Below, piece by piece: positions 1 to 6,149 of a stretch of DNA of 6,391 nucleotides. Each line of letters starts with the position of its first letter. Positions within the stretch are counted from its first letter, which is position 1. Source of the DNA: Pseudomonadota bacterium (GTDB lineage Bacteria; Pseudomonadota; Gammaproteobacteria; Burkholderiales; SHXO01); NCBI GenBank assembly GCA_023430065.1, contig JAEZCG010000199.1:1-6391 (forward strand), read 5' to 3'. A model generated the notes under the pieces. The model worked only from the letters and a program-made list of their open reading frames with translations, was not told the DNA's origin and did no database searches. The translations under genes were made by a program, and so were the position numbers.

Positions 1-377
1 CGCAGCGCGTGCCGCTGCTGATCGCCGGCGAGCGCGCGGAAGTGGAGGCCTGCGCGCCCTACGTGCAATTCCTCGCACGGCTGTCGGACGTGTCCTTTAC
101 CGGCGCCGAGCTGCCCGCCGCGGATGCACCGGTGGCCGTGGTCGGGACACATCGCCTCATGCTGAAGATCGAGATCGATCGCGCAGCGGAACGCGAGCGC
201 CTGGGCAAGGAGGTGCAACGGCTCGAGGGCGAGATCGCCAGAGCGCAGGCGAAACTCGGCAACGAAGGCTTCGTCGCGCGGGCGCCGGCCGCCGTCGTGG
301 CGCAGGAGCGGACACGCCTGGCGGGATTCGAGCAGACCCTGGAGCAGGTGCGCGAGCAGCTGGCGCGGTTGGGTTGA
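1..377 (+). CDS. valS: Valyl-tRNA synthetase, C-terminal end (partial, 5' end outside window)
   Basis: This is the last 124 or so codons of a class I aminoacyl-tRNA synthetase that charges tRNA-Val in the cytoplasm. The reading frame is already open at the left edge (codons from base 3), so the GTG at 9 is not a start. The visible part covers the end of the anticodon-binding region and then the C-terminal coiled-coil arm. The signature pieces are RLMLKIEID followed by AERERL.KEV, a heptad-like helix rich in E, R, L and Q, the hairpin [12 protein letters not shown], and the returning helix V..ER.RL ending QLARLG before the TGA. The FV.RAP turn is very characteristic of ValS, where the arm contacts the tRNA elbow. 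The RLMLK variant before the arm is what I recall from betaproteobacterial ValS. Nothing appears truncated or mutated. The catalytic core (HIGH, KMSKS) lies upstream and cannot be seen. Confidence 0.93.
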   Translation, partial: QRVPLLIAGERAEVEACAPYVQFLARLSDVSFTGAELPAADAPVAVVGTHRLMLKIEIDRAAERERLGKEVQRLEGEIARAQAKLGNEGFVARAPAAVVAQERTRLAGFEQTLEQVREQLARLG

Positions 378-452
378 CGCCGTACGTCGAGGCACGGCGC
401 GAGACCGAAAGACCGCATGCAGGCTGCAGCGTCGTTTCGGACGTGCGAAACG
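378..452 (+). other. Two small hairpins downstream of valS
   Basis: Directly after the valS stop, CGCCGT (378-383) pairs with ACGGCG (394-399) across a 10-base loop. Further on, CGTTTCG (433-439) pairs with CGAAACG (446-452) across a 6-base loop. Neither is followed by a run of T, so they are not convincing intrinsic terminators. They could still pause polymerase, protect the 3' end, or be decayed copies of the repeat family that begins just downstream. No other valS terminator is visible. Confidence 0.35.
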
Positions 453-464
453 CCCTGCCCTGCG

Positions 465-499
465 GTGTCATTCCGGGGACTCGGAACATTCTTCCCTCC
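465..499 (+). repeat. Degenerate head copy of the dispersed repeat
   Basis: GGTGTCATTCCG at 464-475 matches the head of the full repeat at 501-512, but the sequence after it has diverged. The two GTCAT cores are 35 bases apart, as if a truncated unit lies in tandem ahead of the complete one. Confidence 0.5.
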
Positions 500-594
500 G
501 GTGTCATTCCGAGCGTAGCGTGAGCGTAGCGAGGAATCCTCGCCGTGGATGCATCAGAGCGAGGATCCCTCGGCATTGCCTCGGGATGACACCG
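500..594. repeat. Composite inverted repeat (REP/BIME-like), left copy
   Basis: The outer arms CGGTGTCATTCCGAG (500-514) and CTCGGGATGACACCG (580-594) are complementary except for one G-T pair. The inner arms GCGAGGAATCCTCGC (529-543) and GCGAGGATCCCTCGG (559-573) also pair, with a loop at 544-558. The inner left arm is itself a 7+1+7 palindrome. The left arm carries an extra direct duplication: GAGCGTAGCG occurs at 511-520 and again at 522-531. The two halves match different half-units found again near the trp operon (5940-6003 and 6150-6273). Such head-to-head mosaic intergenic palindromes resemble REP/BIME elements, which are often moved by RAYT transposases. None is encoded here. The element lies between valS and the MFS gene and has no coding role. 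Confidence 0.85.
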
Positions 595-616
595 AGATAT
601 GTACTGCGACCGCGGT

Positions 617-640
617 TTCTTCGTGTCTTCGTGCCTTCGT
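617..640 (+). repeat. Three-copy octamer tandem repeat at the MFS gene start
   Basis: Three imperfect 8-base units (TTCTTCGT, GTCTTCGT, GCCTTCGT) run from 617 to 640 and are followed at once by GGTGAA. Read on the minus strand and translated, this gives the HEGTKTRR-type peptide that I recall as a recurrent spurious protein in many environmental bacterial genomes. I therefore take it to be a widespread mobile or intergenic repeat. Its edge supplies the GTG codons at 639 and 642. Confidence 0.7.
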
Positions 641-641
641 G

Positions 642-1847
642 GTGAACGCCTTCAAGCACGCGCTCCGCGCCCTTCGGCACCGCAACTTCCGGCTGTTCTT
701 CGCCGGCCAGGGCATCTCGATGATCGGCACCTGGGTGCAGCAGATCGCCCAGGCCTGGCTGGTCTATCGGCTGACCGGGTCGCCCTTCCTGCTCGGCCTC
801 ACCAGCTTCGCCGGGCAGATTCCGATCCTGTTCCTGGCGCCGATCGGCGGACTGCTCAGCGATCGCATCGATCGGCGCCGGCTGCTGCTGGTGACGCAGA
901 GCGTGCTCATGTGCCAGGCGCTGGCGCTGGCCGCCCTCACGCTTAGCGGCAGCGTGCAGGTGTGGCAGGTCATCGCGCTCGCCAGCGTGTACGGCGTGGC
1001 CATGGGCTTCGACACGCCGGTGCGCCAGTCGCTGCTGGTCGGGCTGGTGGGCGACAAGCAGGACCTGCCGAGCGCGATCGCGCTCAATTCGATGCTGATG
1101 AACACCAGCCGGATGATCGGTCCGTCCATCGCCGGCATCCTCCTGGCGCTCACCAGTGAAGGCTGGTGCTTCCTGATCAACGCCGCCAGCTACGTTGCGG
1201 TCCTGATCGCGGTGTCGCAGTTGCGCCTCGCCGCCCGAGCCGGCACGCGTCCCCACTCGGCGCTCGCCGGTCTGCGCGAGGGGCTGCGCTACGTACGCCG
1301 TAGCCGGCCCATCCGCACGCTGTTGCCGCTACTCGCCCTGATGAGCTTCATGGCCTCACCGTATGTCTCGGTGATGCCGGTGATGGTGCGCGACGTACTG
1401 GGTGGCGGCCCGCACACGCTCGGCTTCCTGGTCGGTGCGGCCGGACTCGGCGCCCTGCTCGGCACGAGCTGGCTGGCCACCCGCGCCAGCGCGACGGCGC
1501 TGCCGCGCACGATCGCGTGGTCGGCCGGCACCGCTGGCGTGGCGCTCGCCTCGTTCTCGCAATCCAAGTCCGTGTGGCTGTCGCTGCCGCTCATGCTCGC
1601 GGTGGGGTTCGGCATCATCGTCACCGCGGCCTCGATCAACACCATCATGCAGACGGTGGTCGACGACGACAAGCGGGGCCGGGTGATGAGCTTCTACACC
1701 ATGGCCTTTCTCGGCGTGTCGCCGCTGGGCGCCCTGTGGGCGGGCGCGTTGGCCAGCCGGCTCGGTGCACCGGCGACGCTGCTGATCGGCGGCTGCGCGT
1801 GCGTCGTCGGCGCCCTGGTGTATGCGCGGCGCCGGCTCGTGCTGTAG
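642..1847 (+). CDS. MFS transporter of the DHA3 / EntS-like exporter family
   Basis: An inner-membrane secondary transporter of about 401 residues, the usual size for the 12-helix MFS_3/DHA3 group, which exports siderophores or drugs using the proton gradient. Visible marks are the pre-helix segment LRHRNFRLFF (residues 11-20), the motif A loop GGLLSDRIDRRR (69-80) between helices 2 and 3, the DTPVRQSLL segment typical of this group (124-132), NSMLMNTSRMIGP (149-161), and the C-half loop DKRGRVMSFY (343-352). Hydrophobic helices fill both halves, with a central polar loop around 195-225. GTG-642 is chosen because family members begin just before the LRHRNFR segment. The frame stays open back to an ATG at 549, but that stretch is only translated repeat DNA. 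No Shine-Dalgarno precedes GTG-642 or GTG-639. Substrate is unknown, and no siderophore or resistance genes lie nearby. The gene converges with the porin. Confidence 0.92.
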   Translation: MNAFKHALRALRHRNFRLFFAGQGISMIGTWVQQIAQAWLVYRLTGSPFLLGLTSFAGQIPILFLAPIGGLLSDRIDRRRLLLVTQSVLMCQALALAALTLSGSVQVWQVIALASVYGVAMGFDTPVRQSLLVGLVGDKQDLPSAIALNSMLMNTSRMIGPSIAGILLALTSEGWCFLINAASYVAVLIAVSQLRLAARAGTRPHSALAGLREGLRYVRRSRPIRTLLPLLALMSFMASPYVSVMPVMVRDVLGGGPHTLGFLVGAAGLGALLGTSWLATRASATALPRTIAWSAGTAGVALASFSQSKSVWLSLPLMLAVGFGIIVTAASINTIMQTVVDDDKRGRVMSFYTMAFLGVSPLGALWAGALASRLGAPATLLIGGCACVVGALVYARRRLVL

Positions 1848-1871
1848 CGGGAGTGCGCGATACCCAAAACA

Positions 1872-1897
1872 AAACGGGCACCCGAAGGTGCCCGTTT
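1872..1897. terminator. Shared convergent terminator with UUCG tetraloop
   Basis: AAACGGGCACC (1872-1882) and GGTGCCCGTTT (1887-1897) form a perfect 11-bp stem with a 4-base loop. On the minus strand the loop reads TTCG closed by C-G, the extra-stable cUUCGg tetraloop, and it is followed by a TTT-TG-TTTT tract. This makes a strong intrinsic terminator for the porin, 35 bases past its stop. On the plus strand the stem ends in TTT with a weaker tail, so it probably also ends the MFS transcript, whose stop is 24 bases upstream. Confidence 0.92.
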
Positions 1898-1932
1898 CGT
1901 TCGAACCGACGCGGCCTGGCGACCGCGAACGA

Positions 1933-3123
1933 TTAGAAGGTGTGCTTGATGCCGACGCCCAGACCGTAGGCGCGGGTGCCTTGCAGGAACATGTTGTCGT
2001 TCCCGATGCCGGCCGTGCCGTAGGTGCCGTTGTCGTCGTTGTCCAGCCAGCTACCCACGACGTACAGCTGGGTCTGCTTGGACATCGTGTGGTAGTAGCC
2101 GATACCGATCATCTGTGCTCCGGTATCGTCGCAGCCGGCGGAGGTGACGACCTCGTCGCAGTCGGCTTCCAGGGCCATGATGTACTGCGCGCCGAGATAG
2201 CCGCTGGCGAGGTTCCACTTCAGGCCGATGTACCAGGCATCCCGGTCCCACTGCTCGTAACCGTTGGTCACGCCGTCGAGTTCGTACTCGATCATTTCGT
2301 AGCCGGCGAAGAGCTTGATGTCACCCAGGGTGTAGGCCGCGCCGAAGTGAATGCCCGTGTCCGTGCTGCCATCCGCGCCGGCGCCACCGAGGCCGGCCGC
2401 GCTCAGACCGAACTGGTCCTTGCGATAGGCGATCGCGGCCCAGACTTCCACCGGCAGGGCGGTGCCCGCGTACTTGCCGCCCAACTGGAACATCATCGGG
2501 TTGCGATCGACGTCCATCGTGCCGCTGCCCGACGCGTGATCGTTCTCGGCATTGAAGTCCATCTGCCAGACCACGCCGAAGGTGAAGCCGTTGAAGTTGG
2601 GGGAGTCGTACCACAGCGACTGGCCGTCACGACGGTAGAAGCTGTAGCCGCTCTCGGACGGACCGTACAGGCCGAACACCTGGCCGCCCGGCGTGCCGAG
2701 GATCTGCAGGTTACCGCCCAGGCCGGCCGCGCCGTCGATCGGATCGATCGTGTACAGGTAGCGCTCATAGATCTGTTCGTTGGTGCCGTACCAGATGCCG
2801 CCCCAGCTGTCGCTCACCAGGCCGATGTGGCTGTTACGATTGCCGAGTGAGGCGCTGGTGTCATTGCCGGGCGCCAGCTGGATCTGCAGGGCGAAGTCGA
2901 GCTTCAGGCCGCCGCCGAGATCCTCCAGCGAGCTGATGGTGACGTTCGAGTAGTTGTTGGAGATGCCGAAGTGTCCGACGGAGTCGGCACCATCAATTTC
3001 CCCACCATCGACGTTGCTGTACTCGATACCCATGTTGATTGCGCCGCTGATGGTGACATCAGCGTAGGCTGCAGGCGCCGCGAAGGCGGCACCGACGGCC
3101 ATGGCCAGCAGAGTCTTCTTCAT
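1933..3123 (-). CDS. Outer-membrane general porin (Porin_4 / Gram-negative porin family)
   Basis: A 396-residue precursor of a trimeric outer-membrane diffusion channel. Residues 1-21 (MKKTLLAMAV...APAAYA) are a clear Sec signal peptide, with cleavage predicted after AYA and before DVTISG. The mature chain opens with the first strand DVTISGAINMGIEY. It contains the family's RNSHIGL stretch (96-102) and the WYDSPNFNGF strand (171-180), and alternates polar and hydrophobic strands with Gly/Asp-rich loops throughout. It ends ...GVGIKHTF, the terminal Phe being the BAM-complex assembly signal. C322 and C331 are the only cysteines and sit in a loop-like acidic stretch, so they could form a disulfide. 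The start is placed at 3123 rather than the in-frame ATG at 3138, because a good ribosome site and the signal peptide both fit it. Substrate specificity cannot be read from the sequence. A strong terminator follows. Confidence 0.95.
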   Translation of the reverse strand: MKKTLLAMAVGAAFAAPAAYADVTISGAINMGIEYSNVDGGEIDGADSVGHFGISNNYSNVTISSLEDLGGGLKLDFALQIQLAPGNDTSASLGNRNSHIGLVSDSWGGIWYGTNEQIYERYLYTIDPIDGAAGLGGNLQILGTPGGQVFGLYGPSESGYSFYRRDGQSLWYDSPNFNGFTFGVVWQMDFNAENDHASGSGTMDVDRNPMMFQLGGKYAGTALPVEVWAAIAYRKDQFGLSAAGLGGAGADGSTDTGIHFGAAYTLGDIKLFAGYEMIEYELDGVTNGYEQWDRDAWYIGLKWNLASGYLGAQYIMALEADCDEVVTSAGCDDTGAQMIGIGYYHTMSKQTQLYVVGSWLDNDDNGTYGTAGIGNDNMFLQGTRAYGLGVGIKHTF

Positions 3124-3128
3124 ACCAT

Positions 3129-3132
3129 CTCC
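3129..3132 (-). promoter_or_regulatory. Shine-Dalgarno deciding the porin start
   Basis: GGAG on the minus strand (within GGAGATGG) lies 5 bases ahead of the ATG at 3123. It falls inside the longer frame that would begin at 3138, so initiation at 3123 is favoured. The result is a normal signal peptide beginning MKKTLL. Confidence 0.85.
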
Positions 3133-3139
3133 ATTCATT

Positions 3140-3155
3140 GAATCTGATCAGATTC
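3140..3155. promoter_or_regulatory. 16-base perfect palindrome in the porin leader
   Basis: GAATCTGATCAGATTC is perfectly self-complementary with no loop, and its edge lies 16 bases from the porin start codon, just upstream of the Shine-Dalgarno. A loop-free, AT-richer palindrome in a GC-rich leader is the form expected of a binding site for a dimeric repressor. In RNA it would fold poorly as a hairpin because it lacks a loop. The regulator is not identifiable from the window. Confidence 0.5.
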
Positions 3156-3280
3156 TTTTAGTAAGGATGCCGGCCGTGACCGATCCGACTCCCCGCTTGG
3201 TACTTCTCCCTTTACTACGGGCGCGCCGATTGTGCCAAAGCGCAACAGCCGCTCGCAAGGTTTCGGCAAGCATCCGGGGA

Positions 3281-3333
3281 CATTTAGGCGGAATGTGTTG
3301 CGTGAATGCAACAAGCGGCTAAATGCTTGTTGC
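3281..3333. promoter_or_regulatory. Nested and competing inverted repeats between trpC and the porin
   Basis: Structure 1 pairs CATTTAG (3281-3287) with CTAAATG (3319-3325), enclosing TGTTGC (3296-3301) paired with GCAACA (3308-3313). Structure 2 pairs GCAACAAGC (3308-3316) with GCTTGTTGC (3325-3333), a perfect 9-bp stem with an 8-base loop. Both use 3308-3316, so they cannot form together. There is no T-run after either on the minus strand, so simple termination is unlikely. The location, about 160-210 bases ahead of the porin start, fits a regulatory leader or a multi-site operator. Whether this stretch is transcribed is unknown. Confidence 0.5.
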
Positions 3334-3395
3334 GATGCGAGAAAGCCCATCAGGGAATGGAGCGGTTCGGCCCGTCCGTTGCGGGAATGCGACCG

Positions 3396-3411
3396 CGCCG
3401 CGCCAGCGGCG
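3396..3411 (-). other. GC-rich hairpin downstream of trpC
   Basis: CGCCGC (3396-3401) and GCGGCG (3406-3411) pair across the loop GCCA, 51 bases beyond the trpC stop. No T-tract follows on the minus strand, so it is at best a weak or Rho-assisted end for the trp operon. Apart from the elements listed separately, nothing else recognisable lies in the 3124-3462 gap; no convincing sigma-70 promoter for the porin could be picked out. Confidence 0.3.
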
Positions 3412-3462
3412 GAACAGTCCCGGCGAATTTCCGTTTAACACAGTCGAATCAGCGCGTTGCGC

Positions 3463-4251
3463 TTAGTCGAACAGCCGTGCCAGCTCGGCTCCGGGATCGG
3501 CGGCCCGCATGAATGCCTCGCCCACGAGGAAGGCATGGACGCCGCGGCGTCGCATCAGCGCAACGTCATCCGGCGTCAGGATGCCGGACTCGGTCACCAC
3601 CAGGCGATCGCCGGGAATGCGGCCGAGCAGGTCGAGGGTGGTGACGAGGCGCGTCTCGAAGGTGCGCAGATTGCGATTGTTGATGCCCAGCAGCGGCGTG
3701 GACAGTTCCAGCGCGCATTCCAGTTCCGCGGCATCGTGCACCTCGACCAGCACCGCCATGCCGAGCTCGTGCGCGAGGCACTCCAGTTCGCGCATCTGTG
3801 CGATCTCCAGCGCAGCGACGATGAGCAGGATGCAGTCCGCCTCCATCGCGCGCGCTTCGACGACCTGATAGGGGTCGATCAGGAAGTCCTTGCGCAGGAC
3901 CGGCAGTCCACTCGCGGCACGTGCGGCGCGCAGGTAGGCCGGATCGCCCTGAAAGAACTGGCGGTCGGTCAGCACCGACAGGCAGGCGGCGCCGTGCCGT
4001 GCGTAGCTCTGTGCAATCTCGGCCGGACGGAAATCGGGCCGCAACACGCCCTTGCTCGGACTGGCCTTCTTGATCTCCGCGATGACCGCGGCCTGCCCGG
4101 CTGCGATCTTCCCGCGCAGCGCCGCGGTGAAATCGCGCGCCGCCGGCAGCGCGGCGCACTCGGCACGCAGCGATTCGAGCGGACGCGCGCGCTGCGCCGC
4201 CTCGACCTCCTCGCGCTTCACGGCGAGGATGCGATCCAGGATGTCGGCCAT
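3463..4251 (-). CDS. trpC: Indole-3-glycerol phosphate synthase
   Basis: A 262-residue cytoplasmic TIM-barrel enzyme, normal for the single-function bacterial form. It converts carboxyphenylamino-deoxyribulose phosphate to indole-3-glycerol phosphate with loss of CO2 and water, the step before tryptophan synthase. The active-site set is complete. E59 and K61 lie in [12 protein letters not shown] (57-68), the general-acid lysine K121 in [11 protein letters not shown] (119-129), and E170 in LVEVH. N191 is in GINNRNL (189-195), and E221 and S222 in VTESGI. The phosphate-binding segment FLVGEAFMR (241-249) closes the barrel. These assignments follow the known Sulfolobus enzyme by pattern. ATG-4251 lies two bases after the trpD stop (TGA-CC-ATG), with a GGGG run just upstream inside trpD, so translation is probably coupled to trpD. 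It is the last gene of the visible trp block; the trpF-like domain found fused in E. coli is absent. Confidence 0.97.
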   Translation of the reverse strand: MADILDRILAVKREEVEAAQRARPLESLRAECAALPAARDFTAALRGKIAAGQAAVIAEIKKASPSKGVLRPDFRPAEIAQSYARHGAACLSVLTDRQFFQGDPAYLRAARAASGLPVLRKDFLIDPYQVVEARAMEADCILLIVAALEIAQMRELECLAHELGMAVLVEVHDAAELECALELSTPLLGINNRNLRTFETRLVTTLDLLGRIPGDRLVVTESGILTPDDVALMRRRGVHAFLVGEAFMRAADPGAELARLFD

Positions 4252-4253
4252 GG

Positions 4254-5279
4254 TCAGCCCCGCATGGCCGAGGTGAAGGCCACCAGTTCGTCCAGCTTGC
4301 GTGTCGCGGCGCCGCTGTCGAGTATCCCGTTCGCGCGCGACACGCCCGCCTCCAGCGATTCCGCCAGGCCCGCCACGTAGATCGCGGCGCCGGCGTTGAG
4401 CGCGACGATGTCGCGCGCCGCCCCGGTCGCACCGCCGAACACCGCGCGCAGCAGTGCGGCGGACTCGGCACTGCCGCCGACCTGGATCTCGCGCAGTTCC
4501 CGTCCCTGAATGCCGAACTGGCGCGGATGCACGACGTACTCGCGCACCTCGCCGTCCTTGAGTTCGGCGATCATGGTCTCGCCCGAGACGGAGAGTTCGT
4601 CCAATCCTTCCAGCCCATAGACCACCATCACGTGCCGGCTGCCCAGGCGCTGCAGCACGCGCGCCTGGATGCCGACCAGGTCCGGGTGGAACACGCCCAT
4701 CAGCTGATTGCGCGCACCTGCGGGATTGGTGAGCGGCCCGAGGATGTTGAACAGGGTGCGCACGCCCAGCTCCTTGCGCACCGGTGCCGCGTGCTTCATC
4801 GCGGGATGATGGGCCGGTGCGAACATGAAGCCCACGCCCAGTTCCGACACACAACGCGCCACCTGTGCAGGCGTGAGCGCGATGTTCACGCCCAGCGCCT
4901 CGAGCACGTCGGCGCTGCCCGACTTGCTCGACACCGAGCGGTTGCCGTGCTTCGCCACCTTCGCGCCCGCGGACGCGGCCACGATGGCGGCCGCGGTGGA
5001 CACGTTGAACGTGTGTGCGCTGTCTCCACCGGTGCCGCAGGTGTCGAGCAGGTGGGGATGGTCGGGCACCTCGACGCGCGTGGCGAACTCGCGCATCACC
5101 TGCGCGGCGGCCGCGATCTCGCCGATGGTTTCCTTCTTCACGCGCAGGCCGACGATGATCGCCGCGATCAGGGTCGGGCTGACTTCCCCGCCCATGATCT
5201 GTCGCATCAGCGACACCATTTCCTCGTGGAAGATCTCGCGGTGCTCGATCACGCGCACCAGCGCGTCTTGCGGTGTCAT
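4254..5279 (-). CDS. trpD: Anthranilate phosphoribosyltransferase
   Basis: A 341-residue cytoplasmic enzyme of the class III phosphoribosyltransferase fold, the typical length for stand-alone TrpD. It transfers the phosphoribosyl group from PRPP to anthranilate. The helical N-terminal domain (1-70) is followed by the PRPP loop [11 protein letters not shown] (77-87) and [29 protein letters not shown] follows (from 110). R168 in APVRKELG is the expected anthranilate-contact arginine. [10 protein letters not shown] comes next, then the metal-binding D227-E228 in GLDELS. All expected residues are present. The frame stays open upstream through trpG on the same strand, but ATG-5279 gives the canonical N-terminus, 23 bases after the trpG stop; its ribosome site (GAGA) is weak. 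The gene ends two bases before trpC. Unlike E. coli, trpD here is not fused to the glutaminase. Confidence 0.97.
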   Translation of the reverse strand: MTPQDALVRVIEHREIFHEEMVSLMRQIMGGEVSPTLIAAIIVGLRVKKETIGEIAAAAQVMREFATRVEVPDHPHLLDTCGTGGDSAHTFNVSTAAAIVAASAGAKVAKHGNRSVSSKSGSADVLEALGVNIALTPAQVARCVSELGVGFMFAPAHHPAMKHAAPVRKELGVRTLFNILGPLTNPAGARNQLMGVFHPDLVGIQARVLQRLGSRHVMVVYGLEGLDELSVSGETMIAELKDGEVREYVVHPRQFGIQGRELREIQVGGSAESAALLRAVFGGATGAARDIVALNAGAAIYVAGLAESLEAGVSRANGILDSGAATRKLDELVAFTSAMRG

Positions 5280-5302
5280 GCTCGTTCTCGTTCGGCGCGG
5301 CG

Positions 5303-5875
5303 TCAGTGCCGGGACTGGCTGAGGAAGTTGCGCAGCAGTTCGTGGCCCTGCTCGCTGAGGATGGACTCGGGATGGAACTGCACGCCCTCGACGGGAAGCG
5401 ACCGGTGCCGCACCCCCATGATCTCGCCGTCGTCGGTCCAGGCAGTGATCTCCAGCTCCGCGGGCAGGCTGTCGCGCTCGATCACCAGGGAGTGGTAGCG
5501 CGTGGCGACCAGCGGCTCCTTCAGGCCGCGGAACACGCCGCTGTCGGTGTGGTGGATTTCGGAGGTCTTGCCGTGCATGAGCTGCTTCGCGTGGACGATG
5601 CGCCCACCGAAGGCCTGGCCGATGCTCTGGTGGCCCAGGCACACGCCCAGGATCGGGAAGCGCCCGGCGAAGCGCTGGATCAGCGCGACGGAGACGCCCG
5701 CCTCGTTGGGGGTACACGGCCCCGGAGAGATCACGATGTGATCCGGCGCCATGCGCTCGACCTCGTCGAGCGTGATCTCGTCGTTGCGGTGGACCGCGAC
5801 CTCCTCGCCCAACTCACCCAGGTACTGGACCAGGTTGTAGGTGAAGGAGTCGTAGTTGTCGATCATCAGGACCAT
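5303..5875 (-). CDS. trpG: Anthranilate synthase glutamine amidotransferase subunit
   Basis: A 190-residue class I (triad) glutaminase that releases ammonia from glutamine and passes it to the TrpE synthase subunit. In many bacteria the same protein also serves PabB in folate synthesis. It begins [14 protein letters not shown], the hallmark N-terminus. The oxyanion segment SPGPCTP is at 50-56 and the nucleophile C79 sits in [15 protein letters not shown] is at 101-105, YHSL follows, and the triad is completed by H168 and E170 in QFHPES. ATG-5875 is preferred over the next Met (5866) because GAGG lies 11 bases upstream and homologues begin with a residue or two before LMIDNYD. It heads the trpG-trpD-trpC block. 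TrpE is not adjacent: the segment upstream is repeat DNA, and the partial gene beyond does not look like TrpE. A pabA assignment is less likely given the neighbours. Confidence 0.96.
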   Translation of the reverse strand: MVLMIDNYDSFTYNLVQYLGELGEEVAVHRNDEITLDEVERMAPDHIVISPGPCTPNEAGVSVALIQRFAGRFPILGVCLGHQSIGQAFGGRIVHAKQLMHGKTSEIHHTDSGVFRGLKEPLVATRYHSLVIERDSLPAELEITAWTDDGEIMGVRHRSLPVEGVQFHPESILSEQGHELLRNFLSQSRH

Positions 5876-5939
5876 AAGCGTGCGCGCCTCGCGCCGGGTG
5901 ACTGCAGTGAGCACACGATTTTCGCACAGCTGGATCCAT

Positions 5940-6003
5940 GGGAGGCATCCCTCCTTTGCCGCGTCCACGGCGAGGATGCCTCGCTTCGCTCGGCATGACA
6001 CCG
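5940..6003 (-). repeat. Dispersed repeat copy in the trpG leader
   Basis: Read on the minus strand from 6003, this begins CGGTGTCATGCCGAGCGAAG and continues through the core palindrome GCGAGG-CAT-CCTCGC (plus 5970-5984). It is the same half-unit as 500-550, followed by a small perfect hairpin GGGAGG/CCCTCC (5940-5945 with 5949-5954). It shares 26 bases, with one mismatch, with 6218-6243. If trpG is transcribed from beyond it, these stems lie in the mRNA leader. Confidence 0.8.
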
Positions 6004-6061
6004 TAGGAGCGCCGCCAGGACGCATCCCGACGACGTTTGCCTCAGGCAAGGCCCCGCCCAA
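6004..6061. other. Spacer between repeats
   Basis: No gene is visible here. The only structure is the 6+1+6 palindrome TTGCCT-C-AGGCAA at 6037-6049, and a CATCCCGA at 6023-6030 that may be a worn remnant of a repeat head. Confidence 0.4.
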
Positions 6062-6149
6062 CGGTGTCATCCCGAGGCGCTGCCGAAACTCCGATGTCAT
6101 CCGAGGCGCTCCTGAAAAAGCGGCGTCATCCCAAAGAGTTGCCGACCAG
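6062..6149 (+). repeat. Tandem array of truncated repeat heads
   Basis: Three worn copies of the head follow each other: GGTGTCATCCCGAGGCGCTG (from 6063), GATGTCATCCGAGGCGCT (from 6093) and GGCGTCATCCCAAAGAGTTG (from 6122). The complete copy starts at 6151. The GTCAT cores are spaced 30, 29 and 29 bases apart. The repeats are the conserved part and decay along the unit, so this is tandem partial duplication of a REP-like head, not a CRISPR array. Confidence 0.75.

Noticed and set aside
549..641. N-terminal extension of the MFS protein from ATG-549
   Set aside because: The extra 31 residues are translated from the composite and octamer repeats, and homologous transporters begin just before the LRHRNFR segment.
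504..1256. Long minus-strand open frame antisense to the MFS gene
   Set aside because: Its translation is Gln/His/Glu/Asp/Arg-rich with no domain and runs through repeat DNA at its end; it mirrors the codon structure of the real gene in a GC-rich genome.
1822..2850. 342-codon plus-strand open frame antisense to the porin
   Set aside because: It crosses the MFS end and the shared terminator, has a Val/Ala-rich composition without motifs, and the opposite frame is an unmistakable porin.
3124..3138. Upstream ATG-3138 as the porin start
   Set aside because: It would add MNGDG before the signal peptide, and the good Shine-Dalgarno lies inside that stretch and points to ATG-3123.
3223..3238. Sigma-54-type promoter for the porin (TTGGCAC with GG-N10-GC)
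   Set aside because: The -24 element matches, but the -12 element reads GCGC rather than TTGC, and a GC dinucleotide at that spacing is expected by chance in this GC content.
4527..5498. 323-codon plus-strand open frame antisense to trpD and trpG
   Set aside because: His/Arg/Ala-rich shadow spanning two conserved trp genes. The plus-strand frames at 3457-4380 and 5273-5998 are rejected for the same reason.
5876..5939. trp attenuator leader peptide ahead of trpG
   Set aside because: The only short frame there, starting with ATG at 5939 on the minus strand, has no Trp codon and no terminator/antiterminator pair.
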